DNA of 35,006 nt from an uncultured Clostridium sp. (GTDB taxonomy: Bacteria > Bacillota > Clostridia > TANB77 > CAG-508), in the NCBI GenBank assembly GCA_930990555.1, contig CAKNPW010000001.1, forward strand, positions 1 to 35,006, written 5' to 3'. Position numbers and translations under genes: made by a program. Below the pieces are notes generated by a model, which was not told where the DNA came from, did no database searches, and saw nothing but the letters and a program-made list of their open reading frames with translations. Below, piece by piece: positions 1 to 8,701 of the stretch (the first letter of the stretch is position 1; every line of letters begins with the position of its first letter).

Positions 1-79
1 TATTGGTATTTCCTTTTTTTATTTTTACTGTGACATATCTATTGTAAACCTATAATAGCATTTTTAGCACTAATTTTAA

Positions 80-1141
80 TTATTTAACTATAATATAATT
101 TTTATCAGATTCTGTTAATCTTATACAACCATTTTTTGTAACTAGCACTGTGTCTTCTATTCTTACACCAAACTTACCTGGTAAATAAATTCCTGGTTCA
201 TCTGTTACAATCATATTCTCTTTTAATAAAAAGTCTTTTTTACCTATAAATGGTTTTTCGTGAATGTCTAAGCCTACACCATGTCCTAAACTATGGTCTA
301 ATGTATATCCATTTACTTTAAAATCGCTTTCTACCATCATTGTTAATATTCTCGCATTTGCATTCTCCTGTATAGCATCTAGTGTTAGTTCTTGATTCTT
401 TAATACTAAATTATATATTGGTTTTATTCCTTCTGGTACATATTCTACAAAAATTGTTCTAGTCATATCTGAACAATATCCTTTATATTTACATCCAAAA
501 TCTATAGTAATTGGATCTCCAGTTTCTATTTTCCTATCTGTTGGAATTGCATGTGGCATTGACGAATTACTTCCAGATGCTACGATTGTATCAAATGCTA
601 CACCATCAGCCCCATGTGTTCTAAAATAATGTTCTATTTCAAATGCAATTTCTTTTTCTGTCATTCCTATTTTTATAAAATTACAAATATGTTTAAAACA
701 TGCATCTGTAATTTTACAAGCTTTTTGTATATTATTAATTTCATCTGGAGCTTTAATCATTCTTTGTGTTTCTATAAAATTATCTGTTTCAACTAAATTA
801 TTTATCTTGTATACTTGCTTATATTCTTTATATTTTGCATATGTTACATAATTTTCTTCGAATCCCACATTACTACAAAACATAAATAAATTTTCATAAT
901 CTATAGGGTCAATATCTTTATAATCATATAAACTAATCTCATCATCAATGGTAAGTATACTATTAATATGTTCTGTATATCTTGCATCTGTTATATAAAT
1001 ATTTTCTTTTCTTGTAATTAATAAAACTCCTTCTGCATCAATTCCTGTTAAATATTTTATATTTACAGGATTAGATACAATCATTCCATCTAAGTCTAGT
1101 GTGCTTAATTTTTCTCTTAACCATTTAATTTTTTCATTCAT
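80..1141 (-). CDS. Xaa-Pro aminopeptidase / M24 family metallopeptidase
   Basis: Cytosolic dimetal peptidase that removes an N-terminal residue ahead of proline. The C-terminal pita-bread domain (about residues 130-353) carries all five expected metal ligands: two Asp (about 214 and 225, in TIDFGC and CSDMTRT), His about 287 (SLGHGVGLDIHE), Glu about 315 (TDEPGIY) and Glu about 329 (VRIEDTVLV). The N-terminal creatinase-like domain is also present and the length (353 aa) is normal. I chose the ATG at 1141 because a GGGGG ribosome binding site lies 9 nt upstream; a TTG three codons earlier directly abuts that site. It is the last gene of a run after yqeG and the prepilin peptidase, 24 nt behind the latter. 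In related Firmicutes this peptidase is followed by efp. An AAAAAAAGGAAA stretch at the left edge on the minus strand could be the ribosome binding site of such a gene, but its start lies outside the window. Confidence 0.93.
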   Translation of the reverse strand: MNEKIKWLREKLSTLDLDGMIVSNPVNIKYLTGIDAEGVLLITRKENIYITDARYTEHINSILTIDDEISLYDYKDIDPIDYENLFMFCSNVGFEENYVTYAKYKEYKQVYKINNLVETDNFIETQRMIKAPDEINNIQKACKITDACFKHICNFIKIGMTEKEIAFEIEHYFRTHGADGVAFDTIVASGSNSSMPHAIPTDRKIETGDPITIDFGCKYKGYCSDMTRTIFVEYVPEGIKPIYNLVLKNQELTLDAIQENANARILTMMVESDFKVNGYTLDHSLGHGVGLDIHEKPFIGKKDFLLKENMIVTDEPGIYLPGKFGVRIEDTVLVTKNGCIRLTESDKNYIIVK

Positions 1142-1165
1142 TAGTATCAACCCCCAATAAAACTA

Positions 1166-1918
1166 CTATACTTTATATAGTCCTAATGTAAAAACTTTAA
1201 GTAATACAAATAAGATTGCACTAAAAGGTACAAATATTGATATATACGCTGAGATTACTATAAAAGGTCCAAAAGGTATGTAATCATCAATCTTTCTTTT
1301 CTTACTTAATATTAATATTATACTAATTATTGCCCCTAGTAAAAAAGATATTATTGATATTGCTAAAGTATTAGAAGAACCAAAGAAAAGACCTAATGCT
1401 GCCATTAATTTCACATCGCCCATTCCCATTGCGTCTTTCCCTGAAACAAGTCTTCCTAATAGTGTTAAAATTCCAAAAATTACAGTTCCTACTAACATTC
1501 CTAATAGCATATCCATAGCCAAATTAATATCTGATATTCCATAAATAAATGTTAGTAATAACCCTGTTTCTGCCATTGTTAATAATAACCTATTTGGAAT
1601 AATATTTTCTTTAAAATCTATTACTGCGACCGAAAATAACATTGGTGTTAATATCATATATTTTATTAAATCTAGATTTTGTATAAATTCTGGATGTAAT
1701 CCAAATTTGTATAATAGTAATACATATATTATTGCTATTAATAGCATATGTATATAATATGGTTCAAAATTTTTTGGATATTCTTTAAAAAATGATTTAT
1801 CAAATACTCTTTTGTGTTCTATTAATCTTTTATTTATATGTGGTAATATGTTTCCTACGACTAGCCCTAAAATTCCAAATGCTACATATACCATTATATG
1901 TACATCATTAAAAAACAT
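1166..1918 (-). CDS. Prepilin peptidase (A24 family, GXGD aspartic protease)
   Basis: Polytopic membrane peptidase that cleaves leader peptides of type IV pilin-like proteins. Both catalytic Asp are visible: Asp about 101 in VIDFKENIIPN and Asp about 168 in the GMGDVK signature, with about seven hydrophobic segments. The N-terminal region starts like PilD (a glycine-rich segment around residues 15-25) but has no CxxC pairs, so the zinc-binding N-methyltransferase part of classical PilD is absent or degenerate. It may therefore cleave without methylating, although short A24 enzymes exist in many Firmicutes. It starts 3 nt after yqeG ends, with a GAAGGAT ribosome binding site, so the two are co-transcribed. 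No pilin or secretion ATPase gene is in the window, and the substrate is unknown. Confidence 0.88.
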   Translation of the reverse strand: MFFNDVHIMVYVAFGILGLVVGNILPHINKRLIEHKRVFDKSFFKEYPKNFEPYYIHMLLIAIIYVLLLYKFGLHPEFIQNLDLIKYMILTPMLFSVAVIDFKENIIPNRLLLTMAETGLLLTFIYGISDINLAMDMLLGMLVGTVIFGILTLLGRLVSGKDAMGMGDVKLMAALGLFFGSSNTLAISIISFLLGAIISIILILSKKRKIDDYIPFGPFIVISAYISIFVPFSAILFVLLKVFTLGLYKV

Positions 1919-1921
1919 TTT

Positions 1922-2431
1922 TTATCCTTCTTTCTTATTTTCGTGTTTTTTCTTATATAGTTCTATTATTTTATTTTCTAATCCTCTTTTTATAGCAGTA
2001 ATAAATAATTCTCTTGTACTAATTGGTTCAACCAATATTGTATACATCTTACATCTATTACCACCTATAATATCTGTAAAAATTTGATCTCCTATTATGG
2101 CTAAATTTTTAAATGGTAAATTTAACGTTTCACTTGCTTTCTTAAATCCTCTTTTTAATGGTTTGGTTCCAAAAGATATGTATGGAATATCTAATGCTTT
2201 AGCAACTTTCTTTACCTTTTCCTTTTTATTTGAGTTAGATAAAATGCAGAATTTTATATTTTGCTCTTTTAAATCATTGCACCATTCTTCTGCACCTTCT
2301 AACAATCTATGATCTAAATCTATTAAAGTATTATCTACATCTAAAATAATTCCTTTTATATTGTTTGCTCTTAATTTTTCTATATTAACTTCTTTAATGT
2401 TTTTACAATAAAAATCAGGATATAATATCAT
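1922..2431 (-). CDS. yqeG: YqeG family HAD IIIA-type phosphatase
   Basis: Small cytosolic HAD phosphatase of 169 aa. Motif I is ILDVDNTLID, with nucleophile Asp about 31 and acid/base Asp about 33. Motif II is in FCILSNSNK, and motif III/IV in AIIGDQIFTDIIGGN. The family is widespread in Firmicutes; its physiological substrate is not established from the sequence. The ATG at 2431 has an AGGAGG ribosome binding site 7 nt upstream. It heads the run to the prepilin peptidase and the Xaa-Pro peptidase. In other Firmicutes yqeG often neighbours aroE/yqeH-type genes, which are not seen here. Confidence 0.9.
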   Translation of the reverse strand: MILYPDFYCKNIKEVNIEKLRANNIKGIILDVDNTLIDLDHRLLEGAEEWCNDLKEQNIKFCILSNSNKKEKVKKVAKALDIPYISFGTKPLKRGFKKASETLNLPFKNLAIIGDQIFTDIIGGNRCKMYTILVEPISTRELFITAIKRGLENKIIELYKKKHENKKEG

Positions 2432-2523
2432 TAATTTATCCTCCTATTTTTCTTTCCATATCTTATCAATATGTCTATTGTTTGTCAAGAAATTTAAATC
2501 TTCAATTTTCTACATATTAAACT

Positions 2524-2588
2524 TAGGGATTTGGGGACGTTCCTTATAATCCCTATACGTAAAAAACAAGAACATCCCTAAATCCCTA
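2524..2588. repeat. Palindromic repeat copy 1 (GGGATTT/AAATCCC family)
   Basis: Two 19-nt arms (2524-2542, reading TAGGGATTTGGGGACGTTC, and 2570-2588) are inverted complements of each other with two differences. Between them is a 27-nt spacer that contains another TCCCTA. The right end supplies TAG, the stop codon of the SleB gene (2586-2588). It has no long T-run on either strand, so it is not a textbook terminator, though it could fold strongly in RNA. It is the longest member of the family listed in this window. Confidence 0.85.
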
Positions 2589-3290
2589 TTTACAAAATCT
2601 ATGATTTCCTATTGTTACTGTCATTGGCCTTGACCATATCCATTTATTTGTTGTAGTTGCTGGGTTGAAATAATATACCGCTCCATATGATGGATCCCAG
2701 CCATTTAGTGCATCCTGTGCAGCCTTTTTAGCTGTTGAGTTTGGAGTTAAATTTATTTGACCATCACTAACAGCATCAAAAGCTCCACTTTGATATACTA
2801 CCCCAGAAATAGTATTAGGAAATGAACTACTTCTAACTCTATTTAATACAACTGCACCAACGGCTACTTGTCCAGTATATGGTTCTCCTCTAGCTTCTCC
2901 ATATATCACTCTAGCCAATAAATTTAAATCAGACGAATTTGAACTTGATGAAGTAGAAGATGATGAATTAAAAATTCCCATTGCTTCTAATGTATTTTTA
3001 CCAGCAATTCCATCTACAACTAAATTGTTTTTTCTTTGAAAATATTTAACTGCCTCTACTGTTTGACTACCATATATTCCATCTATATTTCCCTTATAAT
3101 ATCCCCATCTTTTTTATTTTGTTTGTATTTGTGTAACTTCACTACCTCTAGATCCATATTTAGATAGTGCTTCCACTTCATTTTCTTCTGGAACATTTGA
3201 CAATATGATTAAAAATGTAGTTGCTAGCAATATAATTACTGACATAATTGCCAATATTTTTAACGATTTATTTTTTATCCTCTTTAACAT
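2586..3290 (-). pseudogene. SleB-type spore cortex-lytic enzyme, interrupted by an in-frame TAA
   Basis: The whole reading frame is open except for one TAA at 3114-3116 (codon 59). Before it: ATG 3290, a hydrophobic signal/anchor segment (about residues 11-31) and the start of a PG_binding_1 domain (GSRGSEVTQIQTK). After it, in the same frame: KRWGYYKGNIDGIYGS, the rest of the peptidoglycan-binding domain, a Ser-rich linker, then a complete Hydrolase_2 domain (GEARGE, VVLNRVRS, WDPSYGAVYYFN, HRFCK). In this domain a Leu is normally found where the TAA is, so one base change (TTA to TAA) would explain it. The internal ATG at 2981 has no evident ribosome binding site. The product would cleave spore cortex peptidoglycan during germination. 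It is a pseudogene, a sequencing error or a readthrough case; I cannot tell which. Confidence 0.85.
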
Positions 3291-3292
3291 AA

Positions 3293-3349
3293 AAAAACAC
3301 CACACTTATAAAACAATTTAAAATTATTTTATCCATATATGGTGTTTTT
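3293..3349 (-). terminator. Possible fhs terminator overlapping the sleB start region
   Basis: The perfect 10-nt arms AAAAACACCA (minus strand, 3349-3340) and TGGTGTTTTT (3302-3293) flank a 37-nt AT-rich loop and are followed by more T residues. This lies just after the fhs stop codon (3360). The second arm ends two bases before the sleB ATG at 3290, so a folded readthrough RNA would hide the sleB start. The long loop makes it weaker than a typical terminator. On the minus strand the loop contains TGGATA, resembling a sigma-G -35 element, but the matching -10 is poor. Confidence 0.45.
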
Positions 3350-3359
3350 ATACAATATA

Positions 3360-5006
3360 TTAAAATATTCCTTCTATTACTCCATTTTCGTCGATATTTA
3401 TGCTCTCTGCTGCTGGTTTTTTAGGAAGACCAGGCATTGTCATTATCTTACCTGTTAAAACAACAATAAACTCAGCTCCCTCTCTTAATTTTAGTTCTGC
3501 TACATGAAGATTAAATGGTTTGTCTCCCAATAAATCTTTTGGATCATCTGAAAAAGAATATTGTGTTTTTGCAATACAAACTGGAAATCTTGAATTATTC
3601 AATTCTTTTAGCTGTTCTTTTGCAATATCCGAATATTCCACATCAGTTGCTCCATAAATTTTTTGTGCCACAGCTCTTATTTTTGTGTCAACAGTAAAAT
3701 TGATATCATATATATAATTAAAATTATTTTCTTTTTCGCATATTTTTGTAAGTTTTTTTGCTAAATCTATTGCTCCTTCTCCACCTTTTTCCCAGTTTTC
3801 TAATAAACTTACTTCTACAATGCCTTTTAACTCTTCTTTTAATAATTCTATCTCTTTATCAGTATCTGTAACAAATTTATTTATTGCCACAATTGGTGTT
3901 ATTCCATATTTCTTTATATTTGCAATATGTCTTAATAAATTATGGATTCCTATTTTCAATGCCTCATTATTTTCTTTAGAACAATCTTCTTTACCTACTC
4001 CACCATGATATTTTAATGCTCTTAATGTTGCAACTATCACAACTGCATCAGGTGTTTTGTCTAGTAATCTACACTTTATGTCTAAAAATTTCTCTGCTCC
4101 TAAGTCGGCTCCAAAACCTGCTTCTGTAACTACATAATCACCCATTTTTAAAGCCATATTGGTTGCAATTATACTATTACATCCATGCGCAATATTAGCA
4201 AATGGCCCACCATGTATTAATACTGGATTATTTTCTAATGTTTGAACAAGATTAGGTTTTATTGCGTCTTTAAGAATTACTGCTAAACTTCCATCAGCTT
4301 TTAAATCTCTACATGTTACTGGTTTATTTTGTTTATTATATCCAATTACTATATTTCCTAATCTTCTCTTTAAATCGTTCATATCTTTTGATAAGCATAA
4401 AATCGCCATTATTTCAGATGCAACTGTTATATCAAAACCATCTTCTCTTGGTTGCATATTTTTCTCGCCAGAAAGTGATACTTCCACTTTTCTTAATGCC
4501 CTATCATTTAAGTCCAAGCATCTTTTCCATGTTACTTTTTCTATTTCTAGTTCATTTCCTTGCCAAATGTGGTTGTCTATAATTGCACTTAAAAGATTAT
4601 TTGCTGTTGTTATTGCATGAATATCTCCTGTAAAATGCAAGTTTATATCTTCCATAGGTGCTACTTGTGAATATCCTCCACCTGTTGCTCCCCCTTTAAC
4701 CCCAAATACTGGTCCTAAAGAAGGCTCGCGTAATGCTAAAACTGCTTTTTTATCTATCTTATTAAAAGCATCTGCTAAACCTATTGATGTAGTTGTTTTA
4801 CCTTCACCTAGTGGTGTAGGGTTTATTGCAGTAACCAATATAAGTTTTCCATCTTTATTGTTTTTAATTTTTTTATAATAATCCAAAGATATCTTTGCTT
4901 TATATTTACCATACTGCTCTAAGTACTCTTCAGTTATTCCTAACTTTTGAGCAATTTCATTTATATTTTTTAATTTTGCATTTCTTGCAATTTCTATATC
5001 TTGCAT
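3360..5006 (-). CDS. fhs: Formate--tetrahydrofolate ligase
   Basis: ATP-dependent ligase making 10-formyl-THF from formate, used for purine and fMet synthesis and in acetogens for the Wood-Ljungdahl methyl branch. The protein is full length (548 aa, close to the family's 550-560). The P-loop [11 protein letters not shown] is at about residues 63-73, followed by the conserved blocks [15 protein letters not shown] and [14 protein letters not shown]. The start is the ATG at 5006, which has AGGAGA 8 nt upstream; a longer frame to 5045 would overlap the upstream gene and has no such site. It lies 26 nt after the DUF212 gene. No other Wood-Ljungdahl gene is in the window, so acetogenesis cannot be inferred. 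Its formyl-THF product is the substrate of the fmt product encoded 5 kb upstream. Confidence 0.97.
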   Translation of the reverse strand: MQDIEIARNAKLKNINEIAQKLGITEEYLEQYGKYKAKISLDYYKKIKNNKDGKLILVTAINPTPLGEGKTTTSIGLADAFNKIDKKAVLALREPSLGPVFGVKGGATGGGYSQVAPMEDINLHFTGDIHAITTANNLLSAIIDNHIWQGNELEIEKVTWKRCLDLNDRALRKVEVSLSGEKNMQPREDGFDITVASEIMAILCLSKDMNDLKRRLGNIVIGYNKQNKPVTCRDLKADGSLAVILKDAIKPNLVQTLENNPVLIHGGPFANIAHGCNSIIATNMALKMGDYVVTEAGFGADLGAEKFLDIKCRLLDKTPDAVVIVATLRALKYHGGVGKEDCSKENNEALKIGIHNLLRHIANIKKYGITPIVAINKFVTDTDKEIELLKEELKGIVEVSLLENWEKGGEGAIDLAKKLTKICEKENNFNYIYDINFTVDTKIRAVAQKIYGATDVEYSDIAKEQLKELNNSRFPVCIAKTQYSFSDDPKDLLGDKPFNLHVAELKLREGAEFIVVLTGKIMTMPGLPKKPAAESINIDENGVIEGIF

Positions 5007-5032
5007 AAGACTATCTCCTAATTTATATTTTT

Positions 5033-5473
5033 TTAGAATATACACCCAACAATTATACCAATTATAGCACCAACAAAAACTTGAAATGGTGTATGTCCTA
5101 AAACCTCTACTAATTTTTCTGAAACTTGTACTCCTGTTAATCCTGGTGTTTCTATTAATTTATTTAATAATTTTGCTTGTTTTCCTGCTGCTCTTCTCAC
5201 TCCTGCCGCATCATACATAACAACAAAAGCAAATATTACTGAAAGGGCAAATATTGAACTACCAAATCCATTTTCTCTACCTATTAAGGTTGCCAGCGAA
5301 ACAACTACTGCCGAATGTGAACTTGGCATTCCTCCTGCTCCTAATATTCTTTTAAAGTTAAATTTCTTTGTAGTTACTAAATCCCAAATAACTTTAAATA
5401 ATTGTATTCCAAACCATGTTAATAATGGTACGTAAATAAATTTGTTTGTTATAAATTCTGTAAAAAAATTCAT
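5033..5473 (-). CDS. DUF212 family integral membrane protein (YuiD-like)
   Basis: 146 aa with four or so hydrophobic segments and the family hallmark [19 protein letters not shown] (about residues 47-65), which resembles the PSGH motif of PAP2 phosphatases. The family is annotated as related to acid phosphatase/vanadium haloperoxidase, but no activity is established. The C-terminal stretch [18 protein letters not shown] is also typical. The ATG at 5473 has AAGGA 9 nt upstream and AAGGGAG adjoining it. It follows xseB by 6 nt and is probably co-transcribed with the nusB-xseAB genes. Confidence 0.88.
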   Translation of the reverse strand: MNFFTEFITNKFIYVPLLTWFGIQLFKVIWDLVTTKKFNFKRILGAGGMPSSHSAVVVSLATLIGRENGFGSSIFALSVIFAFVVMYDAAGVRRAAGKQAKLLNKLIETPGLTGVQVSEKLVEVLGHTPFQVFVGAIIGIIVGCIF

Positions 5474-5479
5474 CTCCCT

Positions 5480-5707
5480 TTATCCTTCCTTTGGCAAAAA
5501 ATTCTCTTCTGTTATATTTCCATCATTATTTATTAATACATTAATCCTCTTTTCTGAATCTTCTAAAATTTTATTACATTCTTTAGAAAGCTTTATTCCT
5601 TCTTCAAATTTTTTAACTGACTCATCCAAAGATAAATCACCTTTTTCTAATTCTGCTGTAATTCGCTCTAGTTTTTTAATTGCTTCTTCAAAATTAATTT
5701 TTTCCAT
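5480..5707 (-). CDS. xseB: Exodeoxyribonuclease VII small subunit
   Basis: 75-aa helical subunit that forms the ExoVII complex with XseA and degrades single-stranded DNA to oligonucleotides. Hallmarks are NFEEAIKKLERITAELEKGDLSLDESVKKFEEG. Two in-frame ATGs exist, at 5719 and 5707. I prefer 5707 because GGAGG lies 6 nt before it (the upstream ATG is itself part of that site), whereas 5719 has only a weak AAGAG. The gene starts 15 nt after the xseA stop codon and ends with TAA at 5480-5482. Confidence 0.93.
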   Translation of the reverse strand: MEKINFEEAIKKLERITAELEKGDLSLDESVKKFEEGIKLSKECNKILEDSEKRINVLINNDGNITEENFLPKEG

Positions 5708-5722
5708 TTTTTCCTCCATCTC

Positions 5723-6910
5723 TTAAAGAATTTTGGCTTGCTTTTCGCCATCTTGCAAGCGTATACAAATTTTATCATCTTTTTGTAAATTCTTTACACT
5801 CTTTACAATACCAGTATCCTTTTCTATTATTGAATAACCTCTACTTAATGTTTTTAAAGGACTTAATGCATCTAACTTTGAAAAGTTTTTTATTGCCTGT
5901 GTTTTACTTAATTGTAATTTATTTGTTATACTACTTGTCATTGATTTTACTAACATATCTAACTTTAGATAATTATCATTAACTATTTTTAGAGGATCTG
6001 TATATACTCTACTTTTCATACATTTTTCGTATCTCATTTGCATAAGTTCTACTTTTCTCTTTAATGCATTTTTTAACCTAATATTATATGTATTTAAATT
6101 TTGCTTTATGTCTGCAATATTAGGCACCACTATCTCTGCTGCTGCTGAAGGTGTTGGTGCTCTTAAATCTGCAACAAAATCCGAAATAGAAAAGTCAGTT
6201 TCATGCCCAACTGCAGAAACGATTGGAAGTTCGGAATCATAAATGGCTCTTGCTACAATTTCTTCGTTAAAAGGCCATAGATCCTCTAACGATCCGCCGC
6301 CTCTTGCTAATATTAATACATCTGCTAATTTTTTTTCGTTCATTATTTTTATAGCTTCTGCAATTTTTACTCCAGCACCTTCTCCTTGTACTGGAACTGG
6401 ATATAATCTTATATATACATTTGGGTTTCTTCTTGTAGATACATTTATAATATCTTTAATTACTGAACCAGTATTAGACGTTAAAACACCTATAATTTTT
6501 GGTATAATTGGTAATTTCTTTTTATGTTCGGGACTAAATAATCCTTCTTTTTCTAATTTAGCTTTTAATTCCTCGTATGCTGCATAAAGACTTCCCATTC
6601 CATCTTCTTGCATAGCCTTACAATATAATTGATATACTCCATCTCTTTCAAAAACTGAAACAGTACCAAAAGCTAATACACTCATTCCATCTTTTGGTAC
6701 GAATTTTAGATTTGATGTATATGATTTAAACATAATACATTTAATTAATGAATTATCATCTTTTAAAGTAAAATACATATGACCTGTATAATGGTGTTTA
6801 AAATTTGAAATTTCTCCTTTAATTAATATATTATTTAAAAATTCATCATCTGCTATTTTATTCTTTATATAACTATTTAACTCTGTTACCGAAATTGCCT
6901 TATATTCCAT
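5723..6910 (-). CDS. xseA: Exodeoxyribonuclease VII large subunit
   Basis: 395-aa catalytic subunit of ExoVII. An N-terminal OB-fold domain (about residues 1-100, with KGEISNFKHHYTGHMYFTLKD) is followed by the nuclease domain (about 120-310, with LARGGGSLEDLWPFNEE, VGHETDFSISDFVADLRAPTPSAAAE) and a C-terminal helical region that binds XseB (SRGYSIIEKD near the end). It is slightly shorter than the E. coli enzyme but normal for Firmicutes. Its ATG overlaps the nusB stop codon in a TAATG arrangement, which indicates translational coupling. Confidence 0.96.
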   Translation of the reverse strand: MEYKAISVTELNSYIKNKIADDEFLNNILIKGEISNFKHHYTGHMYFTLKDDNSLIKCIMFKSYTSNLKFVPKDGMSVLAFGTVSVFERDGVYQLYCKAMQEDGMGSLYAAYEELKAKLEKEGLFSPEHKKKLPIIPKIIGVLTSNTGSVIKDIINVSTRRNPNVYIRLYPVPVQGEGAGVKIAEAIKIMNEKKLADVLILARGGGSLEDLWPFNEEIVARAIYDSELPIVSAVGHETDFSISDFVADLRAPTPSAAAEIVVPNIADIKQNLNTYNIRLKNALKRKVELMQMRYEKCMKSRVYTDPLKIVNDNYLKLDMLVKSMTSSITNKLQLSKTQAIKNFSKLDALSPLKTLSRGYSIIEKDTGIVKSVKNLQKDDKICIRLQDGEKQAKIL

Positions 6911-7317
6911 TACCCTATATTTAACTCCTTAACAACATTTGCTAATACTCCATTAATAAATGATGCTGATGTATCTTCACCATATTTTTTTGCAAGTTCT
7001 ACTACTTCATTAATAACTACTTTAAAAGGAATTTCTTTATATTGAATTTCGTATATTGCTAAAATTAATAGAGCTTTATCAATCTTAGATATTCTATCTA
7101 TTGTCCAGTTATCTTTAAGATTTTTAGAAATTTTTTCCATTATTTCTTTTATATTATCATTTATTAACTTTATATCTTTTTGTATATCTTCCTTATCTCT
7201 ATCTTTTAAATTATTTTCTTCCAAAAAAATGTTTAATTCTTCTTGATTCATTTCTTTATTTATTTGACCACTATATAATATTTTAAATGTTAATTCTCTT
7301 TTGGCTGATTTTTCCAT
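6910..7317 (-). CDS. nusB: Transcription antitermination factor NusB
   Basis: 135-aa all-helical RNA-binding protein that acts with NusE on boxA of rRNA operons. The N-terminal AKRELTFKILYS and the C-terminal VVINEVVELAKKYGEDTSASFINGVLANV are diagnostic of the family. The ATG at 7317 has AGAGGGG 8 nt upstream. The order Asp23-AmaP-DUF2273-nusB-xseA-xseB is a recurrent Clostridia arrangement, and the last codons overlap xseA (TAATG). Confidence 0.95.
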   Translation of the reverse strand: MEKSAKRELTFKILYSGQINKEMNQEELNIFLEENNLKDRDKEDIQKDIKLINDNIKEIMEKISKNLKDNWTIDRISKIDKALLILAIYEIQYKEIPFKVVINEVVELAKKYGEDTSASFINGVLANVVKELNIG

Positions 7318-7329
7318 CTAATTCCCCTC

Positions 7330-7533
7330 TTACATTTTGTCTATAAAATTTTTTAATTTTTCTTTTACTGCATATTTGTTTCTTTGAATATAATTACCTA
7401 TAAAAATTCCCATTACTATTAAAATAATTCCAATAATTAATTTATATAATCCTGTTAGTAAAATTAATATTGCAATTACAGCACCAATTATAGCACCACT
7501 ATATTCAGAAACAAAATCTTTAAAATTATTCAT
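7330..7533 (-). CDS. DUF2273 family small membrane protein
   Basis: 67 aa with two closely spaced transmembrane segments (about residues 13-27 and 29-48) and a basic C-terminal tail. This matches DUF2273 proteins that accompany Asp23/AmaP in alkaline-shock loci. The function is unknown; it probably contributes to membrane anchoring of the Asp23 layer. An AAAGGGAG ribosome binding site precedes the ATG, and it starts 14 nt after amaP. Confidence 0.85.
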   Translation of the reverse strand: MNNFKDFVSEYSGAIIGAVIAILILLTGLYKLIIGIILIVMGIFIGNYIQRNKYAVKEKLKNFIDKM

Positions 7534-7547
7534 ATTTATCTCCCTTT

Positions 7548-8102
7548 CTAACCTTCTACCTTATTTTCTACTGTTGGAGTAATATTTCTAACTCTTACAT
7601 TTACTGCTTTAGTTTCTAAATCTGAAGTTTTCTTTATTGCTTCTTTTACTCTATTTTGAATACTTGTAGTTAAATCTTTAATTACAATATTTGGGTGTAC
7701 ATATAATGTAACATATACTCTTAAATTATTTTCTTTATCTAACCCAACCTTTGCCATTACATTTTCTGTTCCATCAAAACCATTAACTATGTTCACAACT
7801 AAATTTTCTAATGTATCTCTTGAAATTAATAGTCTTCCATTATCATTTTCCATTAAAATACCTTCTTTAGTAGCTCTTCCATCTTTACTGCCAAAGAAAA
7901 TTGCTTTTAATGCTAATAATATAAATACTATTGAAATACTTAATATTATGTTAGAAGATGGTTCTGTCAATAAGCCAGCTTCTAAGTATGGTGTTAAATT
8001 GTCTAATTCTATCCAACCAAATATTATACTTGCTGTAATAACTGATAATACAAACATTATTATTGAAAATATAACTAATATAAATCTATCTAAAATTTTC
8101 AT
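7548..8102 (-). CDS. amaP: Alkaline shock response membrane anchor protein AmaP
   Basis: 184 aa. Two N-terminal hydrophobic segments (about residues 7-30 and 52-68) are followed by a cytosolic Asp23-like domain with MAKVGLDKENNLRVYVTLYV and a conserved arginine-rich end. AmaP proteins tether Asp23 to the membrane in Staphylococcus. The gene is directly downstream of the Asp23-family gene (10 nt) with an AAGGAGG ribosome binding site. Its own Asp23-like domain suggests hetero-oligomer formation, which is an inference. Confidence 0.88.
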   Translation of the reverse strand: MKILDRFILVIFSIIMFVLSVITASIIFGWIELDNLTPYLEAGLLTEPSSNIILSISIVFILLALKAIFFGSKDGRATKEGILMENDNGRLLISRDTLENLVVNIVNGFDGTENVMAKVGLDKENNLRVYVTLYVHPNIVIKDLTTSIQNRVKEAIKKTSDLETKAVNVRVRNITPTVENKVEG

Positions 8103-8112
8103 ATTTTCCTCC

Positions 8113-8505
8113 TTAGTTTTCTTCTGTTTTTTCTATATTTACACCTTGAACATGTACATTTACTTCGTCTACTTTTAATCCTGTCATCGTTTCTACTGCT
8201 TGTTTTACTTTATTTTGAATGTCAAAAGCTACATCTGGTATACGAACTCCATAATTCACAATTATATTTACATCTATTTTTACATTATTTCCATCTACAT
8301 CTGCTTTAATACCTTTGCTTAAGTTTTTTTTGCCACTTAAAACTTCTGTTATTCCACCAGCGATTCCACCTGCCATTTCGGCTACTCCAGAAATCTCTGA
8401 AACAGCAATTCCAGCTATAGTCGTTATAACTTCTTCTGCAATGTTTATGTTATCTTCTTCTTCGTTTAAAATATTTTCTACTAAATTTTCATTCTTTTCT
8501 TCCAT
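8113..8505 (-). CDS. Asp23/Gls24 family envelope stress response protein
   Basis: 130-aa cytosolic protein that forms a membrane-associated layer via AmaP in related bacteria. Signature regions are EVITTIAGIAVSEISGVAEM, a Gly-rich GGIAGGITEVLSG and VDVNIIVNYGVRIPDVAFDIQNKVKQ-type sheets and helices. An acidic N-terminal tail (about residues 1-20) precedes the domain. The ATG at 8505 has a GGAGGGA ribosome binding site. It is the first gene after the terminator at 8561-8600, so it should have a promoter between 8506 and about 8600, but I could not identify a convincing one. Confidence 0.92.
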   Translation of the reverse strand: MEEKNENLVENILNEEEDNINIAEEVITTIAGIAVSEISGVAEMAGGIAGGITEVLSGKKNLSKGIKADVDGNNVKIDVNIIVNYGVRIPDVAFDIQNKVKQAVETMTGLKVDEVNVHVQGVNIEKTEEN

Positions 8506-8560
8506 AGTTATCCCTCCTATATTTACTCTAGTTATTGTTTAAGAGTATTAAATAACAAAA

Positions 8561-8600
8561 AAATTGATATACTAAAAATCTGTATAAAGTATATCAATTT
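8561..8600 (-). terminator. Rho-independent terminator after fmt
   Basis: A perfect 13-bp inverted repeat (AAATTGATATACT at 8561-8573, complement at 8588-8600) with a 14-nt loop is followed on the minus strand by seven T (TTTTTTTGTTATT). It closes the rsmE-to-fmt transcription unit about 100 nt after the fmt stop and separates it from the Asp23 operon. Confidence 0.88.
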
Positions 8601-8701
8601 CTATATATTTTTACAACTATTTTCCAAAAATTATTTATATTATAAATTTTTCTATAATTTAAATATGTGCAAAATTTTATTTTTAATTTATTGTTTAGCT
8701 C

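Noticed and set aside
1..79. Promoter or gene start at the left edge
   Set aside because: A ribosome-binding-site-like AAAGGA is visible on the minus strand, but the start codon and coding region would be outside the window, so no feature is called.
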